Positions 55,333-64,000 of a DNA stretch of 64,000 bases are shown here, one piece after another. How positions within the stretch are numbered: position 1 is the stretch's first letter; each line of letters begins with the position of its first letter. A model generated the notes under the pieces. It was not told where the DNA came from and did not search any database. It saw nothing but the letters and a program-made list of their open reading frames with translations. The stretch is from assembly GCA_008711135.1 (NCBI GenBank), contig VUAW01000001.1:186001-250000 (forward strand), given 5' to 3'. A program made the position numbers and the translations under genes. The DNA is from Rhodobacteraceae bacterium LNNU 3342 (GTDB lineage Bacteria > Pseudomonadota > Alphaproteobacteria > Rhodobacterales > Rhodobacteraceae).

Positions 55333-57453
55333 TCAGGGCTTCTTGCTCAGGTCCCTGTGACGCTCCAGCTGCGCCACGTCGCTTTCCGCCTCTAGCGCCG
55401 TCATCACGGCGTGCAGATGTTCCACGTCGCGCACGTCGACCCCGACCAGCAGACGATAGTAGTCGGGCTTGCGGTCCACGAAGTGCAGGTCCGAGATATT
55501 GGCCTTCTGTTCGCCAATCAAGGTGCAGATACGTCCCAGCACGCCGCTGTGGTTTCCGATCGTGATGTTCAGCGTGACCGTATGGACTACCGGATGCCGC
55601 CCGCCCTGCCAGTGCAGGTCGATCCAGCGCTCGGGCTGTTCCTCGAATTCCTCAAGCGCGGCGCAGTCGATCGCATGGACCACCACGCCCTGTCCGCGAT
55701 AGGTGATGCCGACGATGCGTTCCCCCGGCACCGGCTGGCAGCAGTTCGCGCGACGGAAGGATTGTTCCGGCGACAGCCCCACCACCGGGCGCTGTGCATC
55801 GACCTCGTCAGGGCGGGCGGCCGCAAGTTCGGGATAGAGGGTCTCCACCACCTTGCGCGCGGTCAGCTCGGCGCTCCCAAGCCGCGCCAGCAGTTCGACC
55901 TGGTCGGGAATTCCAAGCATCCGCGCGGCGGTGCGCAGGGCCTTGTCCGTCACCTTCTTGCCGACATGTTCAAAGGCCACCCGCGCCAGTTCCTGCCCCA
56001 GCTTGATGAAACGCTGGTTGTCCTCTTCGCGCAAGGAGCGGCGGATGGCGGCCTTGGCGCGGCCGGTGACGACGATGTCGATCCAGCTCGCCTGCGGGCG
56101 CTGGCCTTCGGCGGTGATGATTTCCACCGATTGGCCGTTCTTGAGCCGGGTCCAGAGCGGCACGCGCAGCCCGTCCACCTTGGCGGACACGCAGGAATTG
56201 CCGATCCGCGTGTGGATCGCATAGGCGAAATCCAGCGGTGTCGCCCCGCGTGGAAGCTGGATCACGTCGCCCTTGGGCGTGAAGCAGAAGACCTGGTCGG
56301 AATACATCTCGAGCTTCACATGCTCAAGAAACTCGTCGTGATCCTCTGCCTGGTCAAACCGCTCCGTGAGGGTCGAAATCCACTTGGCCGGATCGACTGC
56401 GAACGGGTTCGGCGCGCGTTCGCCGTCGCGATAGGCCCAGTGGGCGGCGACCCCGGCCTCGGCAACCTCATGCATCTGGCGGGTGCGGATCTGAACCTCG
56501 ACCCGCTTGCCATCACGGCCCGAAACCGTGGTATGGATCGACCGGTAGCCGTTCGATTTGGGCTGGCTGATGTAGTCCTTGAACCGTCCCGGCACCGCGC
56601 GCCAGCGGGTATGGATCAGGCCCAGCACGCGGTAGCAATCAGCGACATCGCGGGTTATTACCCGGAACCCATAGATGTCCGACAGCCGCGAAAAGCCCAG
56701 CTCCTTTTCGCGCATCTTGCGCCAGATCGAATAGGGTTTCTTGGCGCGGCCATAGACGTCGGCCTCGATCCCGGCCTTTTCCAGTTCAGCGCGAATGTCG
56801 TTGGTAATCTTGTGCACCACGTCGCCGGTTTCGCGCTGCAGCGTGATGAAGCGGCGGATGATGGAGTTGCGCGCCTCGGGGTTCAGGACGCGGAAGGACA
56901 GGTCCTCCAGTTCCTCGCGCATCCACTGCATGCCCATCCGGCCGGCGAGCGGGGCGAAGATCTCCATCGTCTCACGCGCCTTCTGGGCCTGCTTTTCAGG
57001 CCGCATCGACTTGATCGTGCGCATGTTGTGCAGGCGGTCGGCCAGCTTGACCAGGATCACCCGCAGATCGCGCGACATGGCAATCAGCAGCTTGCGCATG
57101 TTCTCGGCCTGCTTGGCCTCGGAACTAGACAGCTGAAGGTTGGTGAGCTTCGTCACCCCGTCCACGAGATCGGCGATTTCTTCGCTGAACAGGCGCGCGA
57201 TCTCGGACCAGGTGGACTTGGTATCCTCGATCGTGTCGTGCAGCAGGGCAGTGACGATCGTGGCATCATCCAGACGCTGTTCAGTCAGGATGGCGGCAAC
57301 GGCGACAGGATGAGTGAAATAAGGTTCGCCCGAATGGCGCTTCTGGCCTTCGTGCATCAGCGCGCCATAGGCATAGGCGCGCCGGATCAGGTCTTCGTTG
57401 GTGCGCGGGTTGTAGTTGCGGACCAGGGCGATCAGGTCTTCGACGTCGATCAT
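55333..57453 (-). CDS. spoT: Bifunctional (p)ppGpp synthetase/hydrolase (RelA/SpoT homologue)
   Basis: The enzyme makes and breaks the alarmone (p)ppGpp in the stringent response. The 706-residue protein has an HD hydrolase domain (HDTIEDT near 69), a synthetase domain (YRSIHTTV near 280), TGS (about 375-435), a helical region and a C-terminal ACT domain (about 625-700). HD residues look intact, so both activities are expected. ATG at 57453 is used because the frame's first codon is TTG. It follows rpoZ by 31 bases, a conserved pairing. Confidence 0.96.
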   Translation of the reverse strand: MIDVEDLIALVRNYNPRTNEDLIRRAYAYGALMHEGQKRHSGEPYFTHPVAVAAILTEQRLDDATIVTALLHDTIEDTKSTWSEIARLFSEEIADLVDGVTKLTNLQLSSSEAKQAENMRKLLIAMSRDLRVILVKLADRLHNMRTIKSMRPEKQAQKARETMEIFAPLAGRMGMQWMREELEDLSFRVLNPEARNSIIRRFITLQRETGDVVHKITNDIRAELEKAGIEADVYGRAKKPYSIWRKMREKELGFSRLSDIYGFRVITRDVADCYRVLGLIHTRWRAVPGRFKDYISQPKSNGYRSIHTTVSGRDGKRVEVQIRTRQMHEVAEAGVAAHWAYRDGERAPNPFAVDPAKWISTLTERFDQAEDHDEFLEHVKLEMYSDQVFCFTPKGDVIQLPRGATPLDFAYAIHTRIGNSCVSAKVDGLRVPLWTRLKNGQSVEIITAEGQRPQASWIDIVVTGRAKAAIRRSLREEDNQRFIKLGQELARVAFEHVGKKVTDKALRTAARMLGIPDQVELLARLGSAELTARKVVETLYPELAAARPDEVDAQRPVVGLSPEQSFRRANCCQPVPGERIVGITYRGQGVVVHAIDCAALEEFEEQPERWIDLHWQGGRHPVVHTVTLNITIGNHSGVLGRICTLIGEQKANISDLHFVDRKPDYYRLLVGVDVRDVEHLHAVMTALEAESDVAQLERHRDLSKKP

Positions 57454-57484
57454 CTGGTCCGCTTTCAACCGGGCGCGTGCGCCC

Positions 57485-57838
57485 TTAGCCCTGCGCCTGC
57501 GCTTCCATCAGCGCACGAAGCAGTTTTTCCTCGGACATGTCGTCCTGGGCGGGGCGATCGACTTCGTTGCCCATCAGCATCGCCATCTGGTCATCTTCGG
57601 GCTCATCAACCTCGATCTGGGTCTGATGGCTCTCGATCAGCCGCTCGCGCAGCGATTCGGCCGATTGGGTTTCCTCGGCGATTTCGCGCAGGGCGACGAC
57701 GGGGTTCTTGTCGTTGTCGCGATCCACCGTCAGGGGGGCGCCGGCCGCAATTTCTCGCGCGCGATGGGCGGCGAGCATCACCAGCTCGAACCGGTTCGGA
57801 ACTTTGTCAACGCAGTCTTCAACCGTCACGCGGGCCAT
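57485..57838 (-). CDS. rpoZ: DNA-directed RNA polymerase omega subunit
   Basis: The 117-residue omega subunit helps assemble RNA polymerase and, in other proteobacteria, forms part of the ppGpp site. The start [21 protein letters not shown] and [11 protein letters not shown] near residue 45 identify it. GGAGAG lies before the ATG at 57838. Being just upstream of spoT fits the stringent-response link. Confidence 0.96.
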   Translation of the reverse strand: MARVTVEDCVDKVPNRFELVMLAAHRAREIAAGAPLTVDRDNDKNPVVALREIAEETQSAESLRERLIESHQTQIEVDEPEDDQMAMLMGNEVDRPAQDDMSEEKLLRALMEAQAQG

Positions 57839-57920
57839 GGGGCTCTCCAGTAAGGTGGGAGGTATGGAACAGCCCTTGTAAGCCTTCAGAACAGGCTTGA
57901 CAAGTGAAGAATCCTTGACC

Positions 57921-58532
57921 TCACCAAGACGAGAGCATCCTGATTTGCTGCAGGTCGGTTTCTGGCAGCGCATCCCGCATCTGCCGGACGGTCAGCCCCG
58001 TCACCGGGTGGGCCCAGTCAGGGGCGATCTCGGCCAAAGGTACCAATACAAAGGCGCGATCCTGAAGCCGGGGATGCGGCAGGATCAGCCGGTCGGGCGC
58101 CTCGCGCTGCTGCGCCTCAGGGCTCAGATCGCGCCAGCGGCGCCAAGTGTCCAAGTCTGGCAGAACCGCCCCACCCTGCCCCAGCAGATCGATGTCCAGC
58201 GTCCGGGCACCCCAGCGCTGCGTCCGTTCCCGGCCGAATCGCTCCTCGATCCGGTGAAGCAGCGCCAGAATTTCTTCTGGCGCGCCTGTGCCCGTCAGGA
58301 TCGCAGCCCCATTTACGTAGTCAGGACCGCTGTTTGCTGGAAAGGCCGGGGTGGCAAAAAGCGGGCTCAGCACCACTTCGAACCCCTCTTCCGCCAGCGC
58401 ATGGGCCGCTGCGCCCAACAATTGAGCGCTCTCGAGCCCGCTCACGCAAAGGTTGGAGCCCAAAGCCACGAGCGATGTCGTTAGGTTCTTGTGCGGAAAC
58501 GCTTCTGCGTTATGATTCGGCACTTGCGGCAA
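57921..58532 (-). CDS. folK: 2-amino-4-hydroxy-6-hydroxymethyldihydropteridine diphosphokinase
   Basis: FolK pyrophosphorylates the pterin precursor of folate. The 203-residue protein has VALGSNL near residue 22, [18 protein letters not shown] near 100 and [16 protein letters not shown] near 150. The frame begins with TTG at 58532, and a GTG at 58523 is an alternative; neither has a strong ribosome-binding site. It heads the leftward operon and is divergent from the NYN gene. Confidence 0.93.
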   Translation of the reverse strand: MPQVPNHNAEAFPHKNLTTSLVALGSNLCVSGLESAQLLGAAAHALAEEGFEVVLSPLFATPAFPANSGPDYVNGAAILTGTGAPEEILALLHRIEERFGRERTQRWGARTLDIDLLGQGGAVLPDLDTWRRWRDLSPEAQQREAPDRLILPHPRLQDRAFVLVPLAEIAPDWAHPVTGLTVRQMRDALPETDLQQIRMLSSW

Positions 58533-58622
58533 GTCAAAGATTCCCTAGTGTGTCGGGCAGTCTGCCTGTTCCCCCCAGCCACTCACGGACCGGCAGGCGC
58601 ATTCATTCTGGAAAGGCCTAAA

Positions 58623-59192
58623 ATGTTTTACAAGGATGAACGGCTGGCGCTGTTTATCGATGGGTCAAATCTCTATGCTGCTGCAAAGGCCCTAGGGTTT
58701 GATATCGATTACAAGCTCCTGCGGCAAGAATTCATGCGACGAGGCAAGCTCCTCCGAGCTTTCTATTATACTGCATTGCTTGACAATGATGAATACTCGC
58801 CAATCCGCCCACTTGTGGACTGGCTGCACTACAACGGCTTCAGCATGGTGACCAAGCCCGCCAAGGAATACACTGACAGCCTCGGGCGGCGCAAAGTCAA
58901 GGGAAACATGGATATCGAGCTGACGGTCGACGCGATGGAGCTTGCCCCCCGCGTCGATCACATCGTGCTCTTCTCCGGCGACGGGGATTTCCGTCCGCTC
59001 GTGGAAAGCCTGCAGCGCCAGGGGGTTCGGGTTTCGGTCGTCTCGACCATCCGCAGCCAGCCCCCGATGATCGCTGACGAACTGCGCCGCCAGGCCGATA
59101 ATTTCATCGAGCTTGACGAACTGCGCGAGGTAATTGGCCGTCCTCCCCGCGAACCGCGGGTGGAACGCGACGAAGCAGGCGCTTCGTCCTGA
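58623..59192 (+). CDS. NYN domain protein (LabA/DUF88 family)
   Basis: The 189-residue protein is a PIN-like NYN domain with FIDGSNLY near residue 11, the acidic cluster KGNMDIELTVDAM near 98 and FSGDGDFRPLVESL near 122. Conserved Asp residues form a predicted metal site for RNA cleavage. The start at 58623 follows GGAAAGG. The first 180 bases are visibly poorer in GC than the rest of the gene and its neighbours. A Gly/Arg/Glu tail ends the protein. Confidence 0.9.
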   Translation: MFYKDERLALFIDGSNLYAAAKALGFDIDYKLLRQEFMRRGKLLRAFYYTALLDNDEYSPIRPLVDWLHYNGFSMVTKPAKEYTDSLGRRKVKGNMDIELTVDAMELAPRVDHIVLFSGDGDFRPLVESLQRQGVRVSVVSTIRSQPPMIADELRRQADNFIELDELREVIGRPPREPRVERDEAGASS

Positions 59193-59291
59193 TTGGACGC
59201 AGCCGGGCCCACTCACCCGGCTGCGACCCGCAAAGGCTGGACGCGGAGGGCGGGACCGCTTACCTCTGCACAAAATCATTCCGGACCTGCC

Positions 59292-60242
59292 ATGACACGC
59301 CCTCCCCTTACGCTTTATCTTGCGGCGCCCCGCGGCTTTTGCGCTGGCGTTGACCGCGCCATCAAGATCGTGGAGATGGCGATTGAGAAATGGGGCGCCC
59401 CCGTCTTTGTCCGGCACGAGATCGTGCACAACAAATACGTGGTGGACAGCCTGCGCGCCAAGGGTGCCGTCTTTGTCGAGGAACTGGATGAATGTCCCGA
59501 TGACCGGCCGGTGATCTTTTCGGCCCATGGCGTACCGAAATCGGTGCCCGCCGCGGCCGAGGCCCGGCAGATGGTCTATGTCGATGCCACCTGCCCCTTG
59601 GTCAGCAAGGTTCATATCGAGGCAGAACGGCACCATGAAAACGGCCTCCAGATGGTGATGATCGGCCATGCCGGCCACCCGGAGACGCTGGGCACCATGG
59701 GCCAGTTGCCTGCGGGTGAGGTGCTGCTGGTCGAAACGACCGAAGATGTGGCCACGCTAGAGGTTCGCGATCCGGACCAGCTCGCCTACATCACGCAGAC
59801 CACGCTTTCGGTCGATGATACGGCGGCAATCGTGGCGGCACTTCAGGCGCGGTTCCCCGCCATCGTCGGCCCGCACAAGGAAGACATCTGCTACGCGACC
59901 ACCAACCGGCAGGCTGCGGTAAAAGAAATCGCTCCCCGGATCGACGCGCTTCTGGTGATCGGGGCGCCGAACTCCTCGAACTCCCGCCGGCTGGTCGAGG
60001 TAGGTCGCGCCGCCGGCTGCGGCTATGCCCAGCTTGTGCAACGCGCTGCCGACATCGACTGGCGCGCGCTGGAAGGCGTGCGCGCCGTGGGCCTGACCGC
60101 CGGCGCCAGCGCGCCCGAGGTGCTGGTGAACGAGGTGATTGACGCCTTTGCCGAACGCTTCGACCTGACGCAGGAGCTGGTCGAAACTGCCGTCGAAAAC
60201 GTGGAGTTCAAGGTTCCGCGCGTGCTGCGGGTTCCGGCCTGA
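59292..60242 (+). CDS. ispH: 4-hydroxy-3-methylbut-2-enyl diphosphate reductase
   Basis: IspH makes isopentenyl and dimethylallyl diphosphates in the MEP pathway. The 316-residue protein has the three cluster cysteines Cys17 (RGFCAG), Cys101 (DATCPLV) and Cys200 ([11 protein letters not shown]), and NSSNSRRL near 230. It starts the ispH-rnhA-TRIC-aroQ rightward group, with rnhA one base after its stop. Confidence 0.97.
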   Translation: MTRPPLTLYLAAPRGFCAGVDRAIKIVEMAIEKWGAPVFVRHEIVHNKYVVDSLRAKGAVFVEELDECPDDRPVIFSAHGVPKSVPAAAEARQMVYVDATCPLVSKVHIEAERHHENGLQMVMIGHAGHPETLGTMGQLPAGEVLLVETTEDVATLEVRDPDQLAYITQTTLSVDDTAAIVAALQARFPAIVGPHKEDICYATTNRQAAVKEIAPRIDALLVIGAPNSSNSRRLVEVGRAAGCGYAQLVQRAADIDWRALEGVRAVGLTAGASAPEVLVNEVIDAFAERFDLTQELVETAVENVEFKVPRVLRVPA

Positions 60243-60243
60243 C

Positions 60244-60711
60244 ATGCCCGAACTTTACGCATTCACCGATGGAGCCTGCAGCGGCAACCCGGGTCCGGGG
60301 GGCTGGGGCGTGCTGCTGATCGCGCGGGACGGCGATGCCATCCTCAAGGAACGCGAACTGAGCGGTGGCGAGGCGCTGACCACCAACAACCGGATGGAAC
60401 TGATGGCCGCGATCATGGCGCTCGAAAGCCTGAGCCGGCCGTCCGACCTCACCATCATCACCGACAGCGCCTATGTGAAGAACGGCATCACCGAATGGCT
60501 TGCCGGGTGGAAGCGCAAGGGGTGGAAGACCTCGACCAACAAGCCGGTCAAGAACGACGACCTGTGGCGCCGGCTGGATACGGCCCGGGAACGTCACAGC
60601 GTGCGCTGGGAATGGATCAAGGGCCACGCAGGGCATCCTGAAAACGAACGCGCCGATGCGCTGGCGCGGGCCGGGATGGCGCCGTTCAAGCCAGCGCGGG
60701 TTGCGACGTGA
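60244..60711 (+). CDS. rnhA: Ribonuclease HI
   Basis: RNase HI degrades RNA in RNA-DNA hybrids. The 155-residue protein has the catalytic residues in [11 protein letters not shown] (Asp), NNRMEL (Glu), ITDSAYV (Asp) and NERADALA (Asp), plus the basic handle [12 protein letters not shown]. It overlaps the next start by 4 bases. Confidence 0.97.
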   Translation: MPELYAFTDGACSGNPGPGGWGVLLIARDGDAILKERELSGGEALTTNNRMELMAAIMALESLSRPSDLTIITDSAYVKNGITEWLAGWKRKGWKTSTNKPVKNDDLWRRLDTARERHSVRWEWIKGHAGHPENERADALARAGMAPFKPARVAT

Positions 60712-61331
60712 CGCTTGTCCAGTTCCTGGACCATGCGGCGGTTGTCGTCTTTGCGCTCACAGGCGCGCTGGTCGCGAGCCGGGCGCAGCTTGATATCGTG
60801 GGCTTCATCTTCATCGCCTGCCTGACCGCGGTCGGCGGGGGCACGGTGCGCGATGTCATCCTGAACCGCGAGGCGGTCTTCTGGGTGAAGGAGCCGACCT
60901 TCATCGGGCTGGCCGCGGCCTCGGCCGTGCTGGTGTTCTTTACCGCGCATCTTCTGGAAAGCCGTTACAAGGCGCTCTTGTGGCTCGACGCGCTGGCGCT
61001 GGCGGTTGCGGTGCCTGCCGGGGTGGGCGTGGCGCTGGGCATGGGGCAGCCTTGGTCGGTGGTCCTTATCATGGGGACGATGACCGGCTGCCTGGGCGGA
61101 CTTATGCGGGATGTCGTCTGCAACGAGGTGCCGCTGATACTGAAGCAGGGCGAGCTTTACGTCAGCTGCGCCTTTGCCGGCGCCTTGGCGGCGCTCGTCA
61201 TTCTTGCAACATTCGGCAGCGCGAGAGAGGCACTTCTGGCCTGTGCCGCGGTCACCTTCGGGCTGCGGGCCGGCAGTTTGGCGCTGGGCTGGCGGCTGCC
61301 GGTCTATCGCAGCCGCCCGCCGCGCAAATAG
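60708..61331 (+). CDS. Trimeric intracellular cation (TRIC) channel family protein
   Basis: The 207-residue membrane protein has seven hydrophobic segments and the duplicated TRIC/UPF0126 motif: GGGTVRDV near residue 45 and GGLMRDV near 130. Prokaryotic TRIC homologues form potassium-permeable channels. GTG at 60708 overlaps the rnhA stop. It is followed 23 bases later by aroQ. Confidence 0.9.
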   Translation: MTLVQFLDHAAVVVFALTGALVASRAQLDIVGFIFIACLTAVGGGTVRDVILNREAVFWVKEPTFIGLAAASAVLVFFTAHLLESRYKALLWLDALALAVAVPAGVGVALGMGQPWSVVLIMGTMTGCLGGLMRDVVCNEVPLILKQGELYVSCAFAGALAALVILATFGSAREALLACAAVTFGLRAGSLALGWRLPVYRSRPPRK

Positions 61332-61354
61332 GCGTCTCGAGAAAGAAATTACCG

Positions 61355-61792
61355 ATGTCCAAGCTTATCTTCCTGCTGAACGGCCCGAACCTGAACCTGC
61401 TGGGCCGCCGCCAGCCCGAAATCTATGGTCATGAAACGCTGGCCGATGTTGAAGATACCTGCACGCGCCTGGCCCAGGAACAGGGCTTGGCCTTACGCTG
61501 CCACCAGTCCAACCGGGAATATGAACTCATCGATTGGATCCATGAGGCGCGGGAAGTCGCAGCCGGCATCATGATCAATCCCGGCGCATTCAGCCATACC
61601 TCGATTGCCATTCTTGATGCGCTGAACGCGTTCGAAGGCCCGGTGCTGGAGGTGCATATCTCCAACATCCACAAGCGGGAAAGCTTCCGGCATCATTCCT
61701 ATGTGTCGCATCGCGCGGATGGCGTGATCGCCGGGTTCGGCGTGCAGGGCTATGTGCTGGCGCTGCAACGGATGGCGACGCTGCTAGCCTAG
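61355..61792 (+). CDS. aroQ: 3-dehydroquinate dehydratase, type II
   Basis: AroQ dehydrates 3-dehydroquinate in the shikimate pathway. The 145-residue protein has [12 protein letters not shown] near residue 8 with the flexible-loop Arg and Tyr, [12 protein letters not shown] near 74 and the active-site His in [11 protein letters not shown] near 100. Its 3' end overlaps the convergent fmt stop by 9 bases. Confidence 0.96.
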   Translation: MSKLIFLLNGPNLNLLGRRQPEIYGHETLADVEDTCTRLAQEQGLALRCHQSNREYELIDWIHEAREVAAGIMINPGAFSHTSIAILDALNAFEGPVLEVHISNIHKRESFRHHSYVSHRADGVIAGFGVQGYVLALQRMATLLA

Positions 61793-62680
61793 CCGCGTCC
61801 CCGGCGGCAGAGGCAAGCCGCGCAGCAGTTCCTCTGCCGCCATGGGGCGCTTGCCCTCGCGCTGCGCCTCGATGATCTCTACTGCGCCGGTGCCGCAAGC
61901 GATGGTCAGGCCGTGCAGCAGTTCGCCCGGCTCCCCCTGGCCTTCCACCACGCGGCTCCGCAGCAGCTTGAGCCGCTCACCCGCATCGCACCACGCGCCT
62001 GGGAACGGGGAAAGGCCGCGGATCAGCCGGTCAACCTTCTCGGCCGGCTGCGTCCAGTCGATCCGGGCCTCGGCTTTGTCGATCTTGGCGGCATAGGTGA
62101 CGCCCTCCTCCGGCTGCGGTTCCGGTTGCAGATCGGGCAGCCGGTCAAGCGCCTGAAGAATCAGTCGTGCGCCCATCTGCGACAGGCGGTCGTGCAGTTC
62201 ACCGGTTGTTTCCGCATCGATTGGCGTCGCCGCGCGCATCAGGACGGGGCCGGTGTCCAGACCGGCTTCCATTTGCATGATGCAGATGCCAGTTTCCGCG
62301 TCGCCTGCCATGATCGCCCGGTGGATCGGCGCTGCCCCGCGCCAGCGCGGCAGCAGCGAGGCGTGGATGTTCAGGCAGCCATGTTTCGGCGCATCCAGAA
62401 CCGCTTGCGGCAGGATCAGCCCATAGGCCACGACTACCGCAACATCGGCGCCAAGAGCGGTGAATTCAGCCTGCGCCTCAACCCCCTTCAGGCTGACGGG
62501 GTGCCGGACGAGCAGGCCCAGCGCCTCGGCCCGCGCCTGAACGGGGCTGGGCCGGTCCTTCTTGCCGCGGCCCGCGGGGCGCGGTGGCTGGCAATAGACA
62601 GCGACCACCTCATGCGTGCGGTGCAGCGCGTCCAGAACGGGAACGGAAAAATCCGGCGTTCCCATGAAGACGACCTTCAT
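61784..62680 (-). CDS. fmt: Methionyl-tRNA formyltransferase
   Basis: Fmt formylates initiator Met-tRNA. The 298-residue protein has the N-terminal GART domain with [12 protein letters not shown] near residue 4, [16 protein letters not shown] near 105 (catalytic Asn, His) and the C-terminal OB-like tRNA-binding domain. Its start overlaps the stop of the second deformylase gene as ATGA. The def-def-fmt cluster acts at the beginning and end of formyl-Met use. Confidence 0.96.
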   Translation of the reverse strand: MKVVFMGTPDFSVPVLDALHRTHEVVAVYCQPPRPAGRGKKDRPSPVQARAEALGLLVRHPVSLKGVEAQAEFTALGADVAVVVAYGLILPQAVLDAPKHGCLNIHASLLPRWRGAAPIHRAIMAGDAETGICIMQMEAGLDTGPVLMRAATPIDAETTGELHDRLSQMGARLILQALDRLPDLQPEPQPEEGVTYAAKIDKAEARIDWTQPAEKVDRLIRGLSPFPGAWCDAGERLKLLRSRVVEGQGEPGELLHGLTIACGTGAVEIIEAQREGKRPMAAEELLRGLPLPPGTRLG

Positions 62681-63180
62681 CGCTGCCTCCGCAGCTTGTC
62701 AGCCTTGGCGATCAGCATCTTCCGCTTCAGCGGCTTGAGGTGGTCGAAATACATCCGGCCATTTAGATGATCGACCTGGTGCTGGACCGAGGTTGCCCAA
62801 AGGCCGACGAAATCCCGCTCCTCGACCTCCCCATCCGCATTCAGGAACCGCGCCGTCACCGCCCGGGGGCGGGAAATCACGGCCGAAACGCCGGGAAGGT
62901 TGGGGCTTGCCTCCTCATGCTCTCGGAACTGGACGGAAGCGTGGAGGATCTCGGGGTTGGCCATCAGGACGGCCTGCCCGCGGGCGTCGGAACAATCCAC
63001 CACCGCAAGGCGCAGCATCACCCCGATCTGCGGCCCGGCAAGCCCATAGCCAGGCATGGCATCCATGGTTTCCACCATGTCCGCCCAGATGGCGCGTATT
63101 TCATCCGTCACCCCATCGACCGGGGCAGCAACGGTCTTGAGCCGCGGGTCTGGCCAGGGCACGAAGGGGCGGACGCTCAC
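62677..63180 (-). CDS. Peptide deformylase-like protein with substituted active site
   Basis: The 167-residue protein aligns along its length with the neighbouring deformylase. Motif I reads GYGLAGPQ (44-51). Motif II, normally EGCLS with the metal-ligand Cys, reads EASPN, with Ser92 at the Cys position. Motif III, normally HEIDH, reads HQVDH, with Gln135 replacing the catalytic Glu. The two His ligands remain. Loss of both Cys and Glu predicts a poor or inactive deformylase; a changed function is possible. It is translationally coupled to fmt and 4-base overlapped by the intact def. Confidence 0.88.
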   Translation of the reverse strand: MSVRPFVPWPDPRLKTVAAPVDGVTDEIRAIWADMVETMDAMPGYGLAGPQIGVMLRLAVVDCSDARGQAVLMANPEILHASVQFREHEEASPNLPGVSAVISRPRAVTARFLNADGEVEERDFVGLWATSVQHQVDHLNGRMYFDHLKPLKRKMLIAKADKLRRQR

Positions 63181-63698
63181 GCGCGGGCCCGTTCGCGCTT
63201 CAGCTTTTCCATCTTGCGGGTGATCATCTGGCGCTTGAGCGGCTTCAGGTAATCGATGAAGAGCTTGCCGTTCAGGTGGTCGATCTCATGCTGGACGCAG
63301 GTGGCCCAGAGCCCGTCAAAGGTCTCCTCATGCACCTCGCCATCCAAGCCCAGCCAGCGGACGCGAACCTGTGCGGGGCGTTCGACCTCGGCATATTGTT
63401 CGGGGATCGAAAGGCAGCCTTCCTCATAGACGTTCAGCGCCTCAGACGCCCAAGTGATTTCCGGGTTCACAAGCACCATAGGGCGCGGCGGGGCCTCGGG
63501 GTCCTTGACGCAGTCCATGACGATGACGCGGCTCATCACGCCGACCTGCGGCGCGGCAAGTCCGACGCCCGGGGCGTCATACATGGTTTCAAGCATGTCC
63601 TCGGCCAGAATGCGGATGTCGTCCGTGATCGCGGGCACGGGCGCGCACTCCTTTTTCAGGCGCGGGTCGGGATGGATAAGGATCGGGCGCAGCGTCAT
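63177..63698 (-). CDS. def: Peptide deformylase
   Basis: Def removes the formyl group from nascent proteins. The 173-residue metalloenzyme has all three motifs: GVGLAAPQ (44-51), EGCLS with ligand Cys95, and HEIDH with His137, Glu138 and His141. It starts the leftward def-def-fmt unit. A 91-base space separates it from the divergent aminotransferase gene. Confidence 0.97.
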   Translation of the reverse strand: MTLRPILIHPDPRLKKECAPVPAITDDIRILAEDMLETMYDAPGVGLAAPQVGVMSRVIVMDCVKDPEAPPRPMVLVNPEITWASEALNVYEEGCLSIPEQYAEVERPAQVRVRWLGLDGEVHEETFDGLWATCVQHEIDHLNGKLFIDYLKPLKRQMITRKMEKLKRERARA

Positions 63699-63789
63699 GC
63701 GGTGGATTTACGGTGCGAAGGCCTTTCTTGCAAGGGGCCGTGACTTTTGCCGATCATCGGTCCAGAGTGCCCAAAACACGAGGGTCAGC

Positions 63790-64000
63790 ATGAATTTCGA
63801 CGAGATCATCGAGCGCCGCGGCACCCATTCGGCCAAGTGGGACGGGATGGAGACCGCCTATGGCGTTTCCGCCCAAGATGGGCTGCCGATGTGGGTGGCC
63901 GACATGGACTTTCGCCCCCCGGCCTGCGTGGGACGCGCGGTGCAGGCGATGGTGGACCACGGGATCTATGGCTATTTCGGCGACGACCGCGACTATCTGG
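63790..64000 (+). CDS. PatB/MalY-type pyridoxal-phosphate C-S lyase (3' end outside window)
   Basis: The first 70 residues of a rightward gene read MNFDEIIERRGTHSAKWD and then LPMWVADMDFRPP. These are the hallmarks of the MalY/PatB family of fold-type I enzymes, which cleave cystathionine and cysteine-type C-S bonds. The PLP lysine lies beyond the window. AGGGTCAGC precedes the ATG. The gene is cut by the window edge. Confidence 0.88.
   Translation, partial: MNFDEIIERRGTHSAKWDGMETAYGVSAQDGLPMWVADMDFRPPACVGRAVQAMVDHGIYGYFGDDRDYL

Noticed and set aside
55411-57900. 829-codon open frame on the + strand opposite spoT and rpoZ
   Set aside because: It spans two conserved minus-strand genes in their antisense frame; no start context or family motif supports it.

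Overview
The window comes from an alphaproteobacterium of the Rhodobacterales (Rhodobacter/Gemmobacter/Tabrizicola type). The evidence is high GC, a class I lysyl-tRNA synthetase, a short HPr kinase joined to RapZ/EIIA/HPr, methylsuccinyl-CoA dehydrogenase of the ethylmalonyl-CoA pathway, a TrcR/DUF1013 regulator, and DUF1467, DUF1491 and COQ9 proteins. Apart from the far left end it reads as chromosomal backbone. No rRNA, complete tRNA, insertion sequence or CRISPR array was seen.

Layout. 1-1.7 kb: right end of an integrated element, with a tyrosine recombinase and a tRNA/tmRNA-3'-end-like sequence as candidate attachment site. 1.85-5.1 kb: TIGR01620/YcjX pair, then truA. 5.1-14.7 kb: eight co-directional genes forming an acetate module, in transcription order acs, adk, DUF4212 subunit, sodium:solute symporter, cNMP/CBS/DUF294 nucleotidyltransferase, membrane protein, receiver protein, and a membrane PAS/kinase-like/DnaQ-exonuclease fusion. 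15-24.3 kb: beta-helix spike-like protein, lysS, TerB-like protein, dacB, nadD, ettA, two tiny membrane proteins, cold-shock protein. 24.3-27.4 kb: M20 peptidase and rimO, with a perfect 314-bp tandem duplication across their junction. 27.4-38.8 kb: mixed housekeeping and uncharacterised genes, including methylmalonyl-CoA epimerase, thymidine kinase, a DEAD-box helicase, TrcR, COQ9 and rpsU. 38.8-43.3 kb: Lrp/ald divergon, etfBA and 3-hydroxybutyryl-CoA dehydrogenase. 43.3-49.9 kb: regulatory PTS (HPr, EIIA, RapZ, HprK) divergent from pckA, then a TauE-like permease and mcd. 49.9-58.5 kb: leftward folK-rpoZ-spoT-DUF2062-pdxJ-acpS-lepB-rnc-era-DUF1491-recO. 58.6-64 kb: NYN protein, ispH-rnhA-TRIC channel-aroQ, a leftward def-def-fmt cluster, and the start of a PatB/MalY aminotransferase.

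Many genes fit growth on acetate and other C2/C4 acids: uptake and activation (symporter, acs, adk), the ethylmalonyl-CoA route (mcd, mce), acyl-CoA oxidation (etfAB, hbd), gluconeogenesis (pckA) and a PTS-type sensor. The strongest candidate for an undescribed system is the signalling end of the acetate module. There a receiver protein is translationally coupled to a membrane protein that looks like a sensor kinase with its kinase residues lost and an apparently intact 3'-5' exonuclease attached.
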